A stretch of 64,000 nucleotides of DNA from an uncultured Prevotellaceae bacterium (GTDB lineage Bacteria; Bacteroidota; Bacteroidia; Bacteroidales; Bacteroidaceae). Positions 36,247-43,869 of the stretch are shown one piece after another. Position numbers and translations under genes: made by a program. The DNA lies in the NCBI GenBank assembly GCA_902771445.1, contig CACXXD010000001.1, forward strand, positions 26,878-90,877. The letters run 5' to 3'. The notes below the pieces were generated by a model. It was not told the DNA's origin. It worked only from the letters and a program-made list of their open reading frames with translations, and made no database searches. Position 1 is the stretch's first letter; every line of letters begins with the position of its first letter.

Positions 36247-37479
36247 ATGAGAATAAAAATGAGAATTATGAATGATATAGAAGTAAAGTTCCTGCGCATA
36301 GGAACACAGATATACCTTAAAGAGATTAATCCTTCAGGGCAAGAACAACTATTGCCGTGGTCTACGGCTGCCATCTATCAAGACTACGGAAAAGACCGTG
36401 GCAACGAGATTATAAGCAAGATGCCCAAGTATGTCGGCTGGGCTAATGAGCCATCACACACTAACTACCAGCAAGTCATTGGCAAGTGGCTCAACCTCTA
36501 CCAGCCACTACCTTATGAGCCGCGTTCTGGTGTCGATTGTCCGAATATCCGGGCTTTCCTGAAGCACATTTTTGGTGAATATTATGAGTTAGGCCTTGAC
36601 TACCTCCAGTTACTCTACCTCCAGCCTAAACAGAAATTGCCTATCTTGATGCTCGTATCTCGCGAGAGGAACACTGGTAAATCGACGTTCTTGAAGTTTC
36701 TCAAAGCTATTTTTGGCGTGAATGCAACATTCAATACGAATGAGGACTTCAAAAGCCAATTTAACTCTGATTGGGCCAACAAGCTGCTCATCATGGTCGA
36801 TGAAGCCTTCCTCGACAAGGTGGAGTACACTGAGAGACTGAAGAACCTGAGCACAGCCACCATCTACAAAGCTGAAGCCAAGGGAAAAGACCGAATAGAG
36901 TGTGATTTCCATGGGAAGTTCATCTTGTGCTCTAACAACGTGGAGCGTCCTGTCATCATCGAGCCCGGTGAGACTCGCTTCTGGGTAATCCAAGTTCCCA
37001 AGTTAAAGAGTGATGACACCCAATTGCTGAGTAAGATGATCTACGAGATTCCGGCATTCCTCGATTACCTCATTCACCGCAAGTTGAGCACCGAATGTGT
37101 ATCTCGCATGTGGTTCTCGTTCGATGACTATCACACCAAGGCCCTCGACCGCATCATTGCCGGCAACCGCAGCCGACTGGAGCAGCAGATGGCCTACGTG
37201 CTGCTAGATCTGATGGAGAGCTACGGACTGGAAGCTATAGACATCTGTCCCAAAGATCTCTACGCCATCTTGACCTTTAAAGGATGTGCTGGCCGTTATG
37301 ACCTCGAGGAACGCAACATAAAGAAGGTGCTCCAGTACGCCTGGGAACTTACGCCTGTCGGCAATGGTCTCACCTACACCAAGTATGTACCAAGTGGGTC
37401 GCAAATGGGGGAATACTCTCCGATAAAAGCCGTAGGCAGATACTATACAATCAAATATGAATTTATCAAAAATATTTGA
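36247..37479 (+). CDS. DUF5906-like replication helicase (P4/D5-type SF3 NTPase)
   Basis: The start at ATG 36247 is chosen; ATG 36268 (MNDIEVKFLRIG) is also possible. The protein has about 410 residues. A Walker A variant (SRERNTGKSTFLKFL), Walker B KLLIMVDEAFLD and a downstream FILCSNNVERPV form an SF3-type helicase core like that of phage/plasmid primase-helicases. The C-terminal part has a winged-helix-like end. The primase domain that is often fused here is encoded separately at 37774-38619. It probably opens the element's origin for replication of the excised circle. Confidence 0.85.
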   Translation: MRIKMRIMNDIEVKFLRIGTQIYLKEINPSGQEQLLPWSTAAIYQDYGKDRGNEIISKMPKYVGWANEPSHTNYQQVIGKWLNLYQPLPYEPRSGVDCPNIRAFLKHIFGEYYELGLDYLQLLYLQPKQKLPILMLVSRERNTGKSTFLKFLKAIFGVNATFNTNEDFKSQFNSDWANKLLIMVDEAFLDKVEYTERLKNLSTATIYKAEAKGKDRIECDFHGKFILCSNNVERPVIIEPGETRFWVIQVPKLKSDDTQLLSKMIYEIPAFLDYLIHRKLSTECVSRMWFSFDDYHTKALDRIIAGNRSRLEQQMAYVLLDLMESYGLEAIDICPKDLYAILTFKGCAGRYDLEERNIKKVLQYAWELTPVGNGLTYTKYVPSGSQMGEYSPIKAVGRYYTIKYEFIKNI

Positions 37480-37499
37480 CATGTCATTTCCAAAAATAA

Positions 37500-37710
37500 A
37501 AATTTCTGTAAAAAAACTGTTGAATTTGTTGAATTTGTTGAGGGGCTGTAAATCAACAAGTTACAACCAAAAATCTCTCAACACTCTCAACAGATTCAAC
37601 AAAATGCCCTATTTGTTAATAAATGTAAATCTCATTTTGTTGAGAGTGTTGAGAACTAACGAATTGATAATCAACTATTTAGCCTCATTCAACAGCTCAA
37701 CACTTTTTTT
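37500..37710. repeat. Iteron-like GTTGA repeat region, possible replication origin
   Basis: Between the helicase and primase genes the A/T-rich DNA contains about a dozen GTTGA/TCAAC pentamers in both orientations. GTTGAATTT is tandemly repeated near 37519, and a perfect inverted repeat TCTCAACACTCTCAAC / GTTGAGAGTGTTGAGA brackets the middle. The position between two replication genes makes an origin the natural guess. A 95-codon frame crossing it is only a by-product of the repeats. Confidence 0.55.
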
Positions 37711-37773
37711 GTCGCATTTTCAAAAATCGGCATCTGAGAAATAAAAATATTTGACTGATAAAAAGAAAAAGAC

Positions 37774-38619
37774 ATGACTATCAAAGCAATAAAGGAACAG
37801 TACACTTGCCTGAACTACCTCGGGCAACCATTGAAGAAGACTGCTCACGGGTTCTTATATCGGGCACCATGGAGAGCAGATGCCCATCCATCATTATCGG
37901 TTACCGAGAATGGCAGGGGATGGCATGACATGGCAACTGGTGAGCACGGCAGCATCATAGACTTGGTTATGCGCTGCCTGGGTACGAATGATGTCCGGCG
38001 GGCCTGTGAAGAAATAGAACGTCAGGATCCTTCATCTTTTCCTTTTTCCCAGCCTATTATATTATCAGACGGGGAAAAAAAGAAAGGAACGGCTTTCACA
38101 AAGTTCGACGTTGTGAAGTTGCAGTCTAAGGGCCTGTTCGCCTACTTGTACAGCCGGAAGGTGAACATCGATATAGCTAAGCTGTTTCTGAAGGAGGCAC
38201 ACTACTCCTTCAATGATGCTCCCGGCTACCTCTATGCCTTGGCCTATCCCAACGACAAAGGTGGCTTTGAACTGCGTAGTAGCTTCTACAAGGGTGGAAC
38301 AAGACCGAAGGGTATAACTACCCATCTCTGCCGAGGAAACGCGCCTACGGTCGTTTTTGAGGGCTTTATGGATATGTTGTCGTTCGCTACCTTATGCGGT
38401 GATATAAAGCACAACTATGTCGTGTTGAATTCGATTGTGAACAAGGAGGCCGCTTTGGGGGTCTTGAAAACGTTACAGAATCAAATCTACCTCTGCCTGG
38501 ATAACGACGAGGGAGGTGATGAAACTACCGCCTTCCTGCACAATGCCCTATATAGAGCCGAGGACATCAGAAATCGGTTTGCACCATGTAAAGACGTAAA
38601 TGACTATCTATGTATATAA
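37774..38619 (+). CDS. CHC2-type/Toprim primase of the element
   Basis: A 281-residue protein. The N-terminus resembles the DnaG zinc-binding domain fold (LGQPLKKTAHGFLYRAPWRADAHPSL, shown here as two parts around KTAHGF), although the usual CHC2 cysteines are largely missing. The Toprim domain follows: VVFEGFMDMLSF with the catalytic glutamate, and IYLCLDNDEGGDETTAF with the metal-binding aspartates. It would synthesise primers for replication of the circular form. It acts with the helicase encoded at 36247-37479. Confidence 0.88.
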   Translation: MTIKAIKEQYTCLNYLGQPLKKTAHGFLYRAPWRADAHPSLSVTENGRGWHDMATGEHGSIIDLVMRCLGTNDVRRACEEIERQDPSSFPFSQPIILSDGEKKKGTAFTKFDVVKLQSKGLFAYLYSRKVNIDIAKLFLKEAHYSFNDAPGYLYALAYPNDKGGFELRSSFYKGGTRPKGITTHLCRGNAPTVVFEGFMDMLSFATLCGDIKHNYVVLNSIVNKEAALGVLKTLQNQIYLCLDNDEGGDETTAFLHNALYRAEDIRNRFAPCKDVNDYLCI

Positions 38620-38788
38620 AACATACAAAAGTATACAAATACAAATACTTGATAAAGTTTATGAATAATTATTTGGAGGATTCAAGAAATATTTGTTGCC
38701 ATTGCAGTTCTGCGATAAGGTGTGGGCTTTAATGAAGAATAAATAAAACCTATATATTTCAATTTTTCGTGTAATAATCATTTGGGAA

Positions 38789-38822
38789 GCGTCTGCCCGT
38801 GAGGGTCGGCGTTTTCTTTTCT
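38789..38822 (+). terminator. Terminator downstream of the primase gene
   Basis: GCGTCTGCCC-GTGA-GGGTCGGCG forms an imperfect stem followed by TTTTCTTTTC. Confidence 0.6.
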
Positions 38823-38830
38823 AATTTTTC

Positions 38831-38862
38831 TTTGGGTATTTCAGAATTTTTTTGTACCTTTG
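38831..38862 (+). promoter_or_regulatory. Consensus promoter for candidate sRNA D
   Basis: TTTG (38831-38834), a 20-nt spacer and TACCTTTG (38855-38862), with no gene downstream on this strand. Confidence 0.65.
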
Positions 38863-38867
38863 CACCA

Positions 38868-38940
38868 GTTAAAGCATCGTCAGTGTCAATAGCTTGTGCC
38901 TCAGAAGAGTGTGTTAACGAGCGGCTGACAGTGCTTTTTC
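38868..38940 (+). ncRNA. Candidate small RNA D of the element
   Basis: The transcript predicted from the promoter at 38831-38862 is about 73 nt. It is closed by a long-range stem AAGCATCGTCAG (38872-38883) with CTGACAGTGCTT (38925-38936; ten of twelve positions match perfectly) and ends in a U run. It lies in the convergent gap between the primase and relaxase genes and opposite a possible minus-strand promoter at 38984-39054. It could be a copy-number or transfer regulator. Confidence 0.45.
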
Positions 38941-38983
38941 ATTGTTCGTACAAAAATTTAAAATTCATGAATTGTTAACGGTG

Positions 38984-39054
38984 CGAAGTTACACATTATA
39001 TAGCGGAGAAAAGAAAATAAAATGGTAAATCTCTTGATTTAACACGTTTACGAC
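38984..39054 (-). promoter_or_regulatory. Promoter-like site with conserved upstream motif, copy B
   Basis: On the minus strand, GTTAAATCAAGAG (39031-39043) is exactly 39 nt upstream of TAACTTCG (38984-38991), a one-base-off -7 box. The surrounding 70 bp resemble the relaxase promoter region (41181-41252). Transcription would run antisense to candidate sRNA D. Confidence 0.5.
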
Positions 39055-39056
39055 AG

Positions 39057-40961
39057 CTATCTCTTTCTTCCCATTCGTCTGGTCTCTTTGATGGTCTCTT
39101 CTTCACTTGACTGGAGCATGTTCCGTGCTTCAAGTAAGCATCTAGCAGCGTAAGCACGATTGTCTTCGTCTTTCTTCCGACCCCAGTCCGAACCAGATGA
39201 GGATCCTCCGCCTCCTCCTGTACTCTCAGCGTATTGTGTAGCGGCTTCAAGTAGTCCATAGAATAGACATGCTGTGGTAGTCTTAGTTTCAGTGCTGTCA
39301 TCCGAAGTAAAATCGACAATCTTACCCATTTCATCACGTCCAGGTCCGGCCGCAAGTTCATAAATGTCTTTGATGAGGGAAGAGAATGGCTGAAGAATCT
39401 TCGATGCAGCTTCGATGAGGTCGTGACATTGACTGATGCTCCACTTGGGGTGCTCTCCGACAGCCTTCCTGATGGCTTTACTGTCATCGAGCGTTATGAA
39501 CCTTTTCCCTGGTGTCGTTATTCTGCGTGCAGCCTCCCATGCCCCTGGCCACAGATATTCCATTATCTTACTCCTGTTTTCTGTTTCTTCTTTGACAGCA
39601 GCATTTTCCGCTTCCTGATGCTCGTTTTTTTCTTTTTGCTCGTAAATTTCTGATTTCAATTTTTCATTCTCTTTCTTTTGTTGTGGCAAATCTACGGTCG
39701 CCAGTCGTTGATACTCGCCATATCTTTTGCCTACATCAGCTGGCGACGGCCTACTGCTCTTATACCTTAGATGCGCTGCCTTATACAGTTCATCTATGGC
39801 CTCTTCTTTTCCCTCTTGTTTTCCTTCTTTCCTTACGCTGGTCAGTTCTGCCGGAATAGAGGATAATCTGTCTTCAGCCTTGTTGAGTCGATCCTGCAGC
39901 GAAGGCACCTGTTCGGCGATGGGCTTTAGTCTGTTGATGGTCTCTTCAAGACGCTTAGTGTTTTCTTTCATTTCAGCCAACTTCCTATATTCCCCGAACC
40001 ATTTACCTTTGACCTCCTTAAGGTCGGTCTGTATTTCAGCCAATTCGTCCAGTTTGACAGTCATTTCTTTGATAGTAGTATTAAGCTTTGCCTGCTTGTC
40101 TGCTATCTTCTCCTCCAGTTCCTGTAGAGCCTTGTTCTTTCTGATTTTTTCACCATAGCCATCTATAAGGTCTTTCTCTAGCTCATCCTTTTCGTGGGTC
40201 AGATTCTCGATCATAGTCTGTAGACTCTTGTATTTCTTCATGGCGGTTGACAGTTCCCTATTGACTCGTTCTGATTCCTTTATTGTTTTCCAGGTGTTGG
40301 CATCTACTCCTTTCTTGCCTGTTGGTGTGCCACGCTCCATGTTGAGCAACTTGGCAAGGTCATCCTCCATATCGCTCATGACTTTTCTGTTAAGACTTAT
40401 ACATTGTGCTTGACGATGATCGAACCAGTCAAAAACCACATGAGCATGATAGTTAGGCTTCCAGTATTCCCAGTTACCTTTCTCGTTTAGTCGTTTCCAC
40501 ACTTTACCATCTGTTCGCCGATACATATCCGCGGTCTGTCCGGCATTCTCATCGAGTTCTGCCCAGTGGCCTTCATCAAGGTGTAGATAGACGCCGACTG
40601 GTCGGATGCCATATTTCTCATGACAATAAAATGCCCATCTTTTTACTTCTTCGATGGTGGTGTCCTCCTTGATGACTACTACAGCCTCCTTGACAGGTTC
40701 TGCGTTTTTGGGCAATGAACGATGAGCGGTGTAGATCGCCCCGTCCTTTCCTCTGATGGTGCGTTCTTTGGCAAAGTATTCTTTCTCGGCTTGTTTACGC
40801 ATTTCATATACAGACTTCTTATCTGCTGCTTCCCATATCCACAATGCCTTGTCTTCTGGCTGAAGTTCTGGTCGTGGGTGTTCAAGATTTTTCATTCGCT
40901 TGTTGTGCTTGTCAGCCGAGATGGAGGCTGCCCTAAAGTGCTTAGATGTTTTCTTTCCCAT
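39057..40961 (-). CDS. MOB_V-family relaxase / mobilization protein
   Basis: A 634-residue protein. The N-terminal relaxase domain (about residues 1-225) has the MOB_V signatures: HLDEGHWAELDENA and the histidine motif NYHAHVVFDWFDH. Residues about 230-480 are a long charged coiled coil (KDELEKDLIDGYGEKIRKNK and similar), and the C-terminus is helical with a Gly/Ser-rich linker near residue 590. It would nick the element's oriT and lead the strand into a recipient through a helper secretion system. The gene is flanked by two roughly 70-bp direct repeats (38984-39054 and 41181-41252). Confidence 0.92.
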   Translation of the reverse strand: MGKKTSKHFRAASISADKHNKRMKNLEHPRPELQPEDKALWIWEAADKKSVYEMRKQAEKEYFAKERTIRGKDGAIYTAHRSLPKNAEPVKEAVVVIKEDTTIEEVKRWAFYCHEKYGIRPVGVYLHLDEGHWAELDENAGQTADMYRRTDGKVWKRLNEKGNWEYWKPNYHAHVVFDWFDHRQAQCISLNRKVMSDMEDDLAKLLNMERGTPTGKKGVDANTWKTIKESERVNRELSTAMKKYKSLQTMIENLTHEKDELEKDLIDGYGEKIRKNKALQELEEKIADKQAKLNTTIKEMTVKLDELAEIQTDLKEVKGKWFGEYRKLAEMKENTKRLEETINRLKPIAEQVPSLQDRLNKAEDRLSSIPAELTSVRKEGKQEGKEEAIDELYKAAHLRYKSSRPSPADVGKRYGEYQRLATVDLPQQKKENEKLKSEIYEQKEKNEHQEAENAAVKEETENRSKIMEYLWPGAWEAARRITTPGKRFITLDDSKAIRKAVGEHPKWSISQCHDLIEAASKILQPFSSLIKDIYELAAGPGRDEMGKIVDFTSDDSTETKTTTACLFYGLLEAATQYAESTGGGGGSSSGSDWGRKKDEDNRAYAARCLLEARNMLQSSEEETIKETRRMGRKR

Positions 40962-41180
40962 ATTCTTCTCATTTGCTTGTTTGTTCTTCTTAATACGCTC
41001 GACAACTTGTGTCGAGCAGACAGGGCACCGATGCTTGCATCAGGTGTCCTGACGGGTGCAGGCCCTCCTGCCACACAGGGCGTTGCAGAAAGAAAATGGT
41101 ACGTTATCTTGTTGCTACCCCTAGTGTGCTATTAGCAGAAGTTAATTCTGTCAATTATCCGGCAAGCCGTTTTCCACCCG

Positions 41181-41252
41181 CAAAGTTACAGATTTATCGA
41201 TGGGCGCAAGAAAATAAAAAGCTAAATCTCTTGATTTAACATATTGATGACT
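41181..41252 (-). promoter_or_regulatory. Relaxase promoter with conserved upstream motif, copy C
   Basis: Minus-strand TAACTTTG (41181-41188) with GTTAAATCAAGAG (41228-41240) exactly 39 nt upstream. It is about 220 nt upstream of the relaxase ATG. Confidence 0.6.
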
Positions 41253-41254
41253 AT

Positions 41255-41395
41255 TGGGTTAAGTGCAATTGCACCTCCACGCGCAAGCCGAAAAAGCCGG
41301 GGGTCGGGGTGCTGCCCCGAAGCGTTCAGCACCTTAGAGGGAGCGTAGCGACTGGTAAAAAAAGAGCGAGCTACGCGTAAGCTCACCTTATAAAA
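41255..41395. other. Possible oriT region of the element
   Basis: A GC-rich, gene-free stretch upstream of the relaxase. It contains the perfect palindrome GTGCAATTGCAC (41263-41274), an inverted repeat GGTGCTG / CAGCACC (41308-41314 and 41327-41333) and a GCGTAGC / GCTACGC pair further right. Inverted repeats next to a relaxase gene are typical of an origin of transfer. The nick site cannot be located by eye. Confidence 0.45.
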
Positions 41396-41438
41396 GAAAC
41401 AACCTCTCTGTATCTGCTGATTGTCTCATAGCCTATCT

Positions 41439-41807
41439 TCATACCGTTATCTTCATCACTATTCCACACAGGCGAAGGGCATGTTGTAGTTGATGGACGT
41501 ATCTGACTTGTTTCTTCACTTCCGTTGTACCATCATCAGATTTGTAACGAAACTCAAACACACTATCGGCACCACCCTGATACCAAGGCATGCCATACTG
41601 ATACCTTATCTGGTTTTTCTCCAATATCTCAGCGGTCAAGGGTATGGGTGAAACTTCAAATTCCATCTCAAAGCACCCATCATTCTCCTTGTCATAGTTA
41701 TCCAGCGTGATATTGCTGTCGAATATCTCACTTATGCCATGAACCTTGCATTTCTCATTATTGGAGTTATATACCCAGTCGCCAATCATCAAGTCATTTG
41801 CTCTCAT
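41439..41807 (-). CDS. Small conserved mobile-element protein of Bacteroidetes (122 aa)
   Basis: The start at ATG 41807 (MRANDLMIGDWVYNSNNEKC) is chosen over an upstream frame that encodes an unrelated leader. The protein pattern (a short SH3-like MIGDWV start, PIPLTAEILEKNQIRY, then the ending YVHQLQHALRLCGI) belongs to a family often found in Bacteroidetes phages and elements. Function is unknown. It lies between the oriT region and a small decayed-looking stretch. Confidence 0.8.
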   Translation of the reverse strand: MRANDLMIGDWVYNSNNEKCKVHGISEIFDSNITLDNYDKENDGCFEMEFEVSPIPLTAEILEKNQIRYQYGMPWYQGGADSVFEFRYKSDDGTTEVKKQVRYVHQLQHALRLCGIVMKITV

Positions 41808-41911
41808 AATGTATATTTTCTGAAAAGTTAAAAGAGCCGCCACCAAACAGCGAATCAATCTCGCTGACGTTAGCAGCGGCTCACACTGGCATCATGTCGA
41901 AGAATACGAAC

Positions 41912-42099
41912 TTAATCGCACGATTCACGATACCAGGCTAAATGTTGGAGAGCTGCCTTCCACTCATTATCGGAAGTTGTATTTTCCTCAGAGATGCCCA
42001 GCCATACTGATGTACCCAGAACTCCATACGCAGCTCTCCAGAAGAGGGTACTGATTGGCTGGCTCGACTGCAGTCCAATTCCGCAGAAGCGGCCAGCTC
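41912..42099 (-). pseudogene. Possible decayed small gene
   Basis: One frame without any ATG, GTG or TTG start encodes STLFWRAAYGVLGTSVWLGI followed by WKAALQHLAWYRESCD and a stop at 41912. This looks protein-like. A plausible N-terminal part (VLNELAASAELDCSRAS) sits in another frame immediately upstream, which suggests a frameshift. The rest of 41808-42110 holds nothing else recognisable. Confidence 0.3.
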
Positions 42100-42110
42100 A
42101 TTCAGGACAC

Positions 42111-42254
42111 CTATATACTCTGGCCGTGATCGTGAAACCAGGCAGTATCGAGCCAGGAGTCATCCTTCCTTCTCCGCCTGCGCTGCTTCTTCTTTTTCTC
42201 AGACTTATCACCGAACAGCCACATCAGGAACAGACCTAACAACAACAGTTCCAT
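42111..42254 (-). CDS. Tiny single-helix membrane protein (47 aa)
   Basis: An ATG at 42254 opens MELLLLGLFLMWLFGDKSE, one short hydrophobic helix, followed by a strongly basic run (KKKKQRRRRK) and WLDTAWFHDHG. It lies 12 bp downstream of the lipoprotein gene on the same strand. Small basic membrane peptides like this are seen as toxins or accessory proteins in mobile elements, but no assignment is justified. Confidence 0.5.
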   Translation of the reverse strand: MELLLLGLFLMWLFGDKSEKKKKQRRRRRKDDSWLDTAWFHDHGQSI

Positions 42255-42266
42255 AATTCTGGAGCG

Positions 42267-42818
42267 TTAAAAGGTTATTTCACCTCCAAGATCGAATTTG
42301 TCATCGGTCTTGTCAGCATGGAACCCTACTACTGCCCTCTGTGTGGAGTTATAGGTCTTGCTGAAGGAGTTAGTGAGCCTTGTTCCCTTATATCCCTTCA
42401 GGGTGATGGTCAAGTCATTGGCATCCCTTGCCTCATACTCTCCGTTCTTCGTGACCTGTAGGTCCAAGAACAGGATGGAATTTCCCTCCAAGGTGACAGT
42501 AACGGGGAATGTCCTCTGTGCCAGCCCTCCTGTCATTACGGTCAGGCTATTATCCTCGTTGGTAAAGACATATTCTGTCTGGTTGCACTTCAGGACACAT
42601 GTTTTGTCTGTCTCATTAGGATTGTCCCTGTACCCACCGAAGTTTCCCATGACAACCCATCCCTTCGTGTCACCTACGATAGTCATCTCTATGCGCTGCT
42701 GGCCGTTATCGCCAGAAGCGATGTTATCATCTTCATCGTCGCTGCCGCAAGCAGTCAGCATTGTTACTGTCAAGGCCATCAGGACGGCCATCATCACAAA
42801 ACTCAGATACTTTCTCAT
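42267..42818 (-). CDS. Hypothetical lipoprotein of the element (183 aa)
   Basis: A 183-residue protein with a lipoprotein signal (VLMALTVTMLTACGSDDEDD; the lipidated Cys is followed by an acidic stretch, the pattern associated with surface export in Bacteroidetes). The mature part is predicted beta-sandwich (IEMTIVGDTKGWVVMGNFGG, LTITLKGYKGTRLTNSFS). No family is recognised. It may be a surface or exclusion-type protein of the element. Confidence 0.75.
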   Translation of the reverse strand: MRKYLSFVMMAVLMALTVTMLTACGSDDEDDNIASGDNGQQRIEMTIVGDTKGWVVMGNFGGYRDNPNETDKTCVLKCNQTEYVFTNEDNSLTVMTGGLAQRTFPVTVTLEGNSILFLDLQVTKNGEYEARDANDLTITLKGYKGTRLTNSFSKTYNSTQRAVVGFHADKTDDKFDLGGEITF

Positions 42819-42938
42819 TATCTTTAAATGTTAGTTTGCCACCCCGGACGAAGCGTAGCGGATCTTCGGAGCCGGAATGGCAGATTCTAATTGTTATTAT
42901 TTCTGTGAGCCGCTACACATCACAGATGTAAATACGAA

Positions 42939-42976
42939 AAAGGCCACAGAAATCCCATAGGATCTCTGTGGCCTTT
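42939..42976 (-). terminator. Strong hairpin terminator
   Basis: A perfect 12-bp stem AAAGGCCACAGA / TCTGTGGCCTTT with five T on the minus strand. It closes a short minus-strand unit that starts at the promoter 43145-43176. Confidence 0.8.
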
Positions 42977-43138
42977 CCATCCTGTTCTTCAGGAATTGGT
43001 TGGGTTTTATCTCATTGACGGTTCCTCCCCGTATAAGTAAGCCAGTTACCACGCTCATACCCAAGCGCCAACAGCAGGTAGGGGCCTCCCATTACGCAGC
43101 TATTGCCACCTTTTACCCATTGCCTAACCTGTTTGTCT
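42939..43138 (-). ncRNA. Short transcription unit (sRNA or 26-codon ORF) beside the toxin-antitoxin pair
   Basis: A consensus minus-strand promoter and a strong terminator delimit about 200 nt. Within it an ATG frame at 43092-43012 encodes 26 residues (MGGPYLLLALGYERGNW...), which may or may not be translated. The unit is divergent from the antitoxin gene. Whether it works as RNA or peptide cannot be decided here. Confidence 0.4.
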
Positions 43139-43144
43139 TGAGTG

Positions 43145-43176
43145 CAAAGGTAGGTATCTTTTTCCATATTGTCAAA
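43145..43176 (-). promoter_or_regulatory. Promoter of the short minus-strand unit
   Basis: Minus-strand TACCTTTG (43145-43152), a 20-nt spacer and TTTG (43173-43176). Confidence 0.6.
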
Positions 43177-43281
43177 TATTTTGAAGAAAAGATGCTTCAT
43201 CATGCAACATTTTTGCCCAAAATGGTGTCCGTTTCAAGAAAAATGCGTAATTTTGCAGGCGAACTTAAACAAAATCGTGTT

Positions 43282-43548
43282 ATGGTAGTAATATCAGGAA
43301 GAGATTTCAGGGCTAATCAGACGAAGTATATCAAGATAGCCCATCATGGTGAAGATGTCGTTATCTCGTCGAGGGCCGGCAACGTCAAGCTGACTCCCAT
43401 CAGCCGCGACGATATGGTAGTAAACAGGAATGAGATTACCCCAGAACTGGCCGCTGAGATAGAGAAGGCCAGACAGGAATACCGCGAGGGGAAGTGTATC
43501 ACGCTGAAGACGCATGAGGACATAGATAAATGGTTTGAATCGCTATGA
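43282..43548 (+). CDS. Antitoxin of a YoeB-type module (prevent-host-death-like)
   Basis: The start at ATG 43282 (MVVISGRDFRANQTKYIKIA) is chosen because the longer frame crosses another promoter. The 88-residue protein has the Phd/YefM beginning, a beta-hairpin (EDVVISSRAGNVKLTPI) and a C-terminal helical toxin-wrapping tail (ELAAEIEKARQEYREGK). It should neutralise the downstream toxin and repress the operon. Its stop overlaps the toxin ATG by 4 bp. A TAATTTTG box lies at 43248-43255. Confidence 0.88.
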   Translation: MVVISGRDFRANQTKYIKIAHHGEDVVISSRAGNVKLTPISRDDMVVNRNEITPELAAEIEKARQEYREGKCITLKTHEDIDKWFESL

Positions 43549-43820
43549 AGTATGAGGTAAAGGTAACTCATTCTGCCGAGAAGGCGGCAAAGAAATGGAA
43601 AAAGTCAAATCCAAGGCTTCATAAAAAGTTCACAGACCTTATCAAAGAATTGGAGCAACATCCACGTTCTGGCACTGGCCACCCAGAAGCTCTTGTAGGC
43701 GGAAAGGACATCACCTGGTCACGTCACATCACAGCACACGACCGCATCATCTATGATATATATGAGGATGTGGTGACTGTCCTGGTCGTGAAAGTGGAGG
43801 GTCACTACAACGACAAATGA
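43545..43820 (+). CDS. YoeB/Txe-family toxin (mRNA interferase)
   Basis: A 91-residue RelE-superfamily protein with the YoeB pattern: an N-terminal strand-helix (HSAEKAAKKWKKSNPRLHKK), LIKELEQHPRSGTGHPEAL, SRHITAHDRIIYDIYED and the C-terminal VVKVEGHYNDK containing the conserved His-Tyr. YoeB cleaves mRNA on the ribosome when free of antitoxin. Translationally coupled to the antitoxin. Its position next to the right end suits stabilisation of the integrated element. Confidence 0.9.
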   Translation: MKYEVKVTHSAEKAAKKWKKSNPRLHKKFTDLIKELEQHPRSGTGHPEALVGGKDITWSRHITAHDRIIYDIYEDVVTVLVVKVEGHYNDK

Positions 43821-43837
43821 AAAAAGTCGGGCAAATG

Positions 43838-43869
43838 TTTGGCAGAACGAAAAATAATGCCTACTTTTG
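43838..43869 (+). promoter_or_regulatory. Outward-facing promoter at the right end of the element
   Basis: TTTG (43838-43841), a 20-nt spacer and TACTTTTG (43862-43869). In the integrated state it reads across the right repeat into the terminator at 43993-44024. In an excised circle it would point toward the integrase side. Confidence 0.6.

Noticed and set aside
37500-37710. Repeat cluster as a CRISPR array
   Set aside because: Repeats are 5-9 nt, in both orientations and without regular spacers; no cas genes are present. No CRISPR array was seen anywhere in the window.
37457-37744. 95-codon plus-strand frame between helicase and primase genes
   Set aside because: The residues (strings of Leu-Asn, Leu-Leu) simply reflect the GTTGA/TCAAC repeats; no protein-like pattern.
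41994-42239. 81-codon plus-strand frame
   Set aside because: Opposite the small membrane protein and decayed gene; Pro/Leu-rich, with no support.
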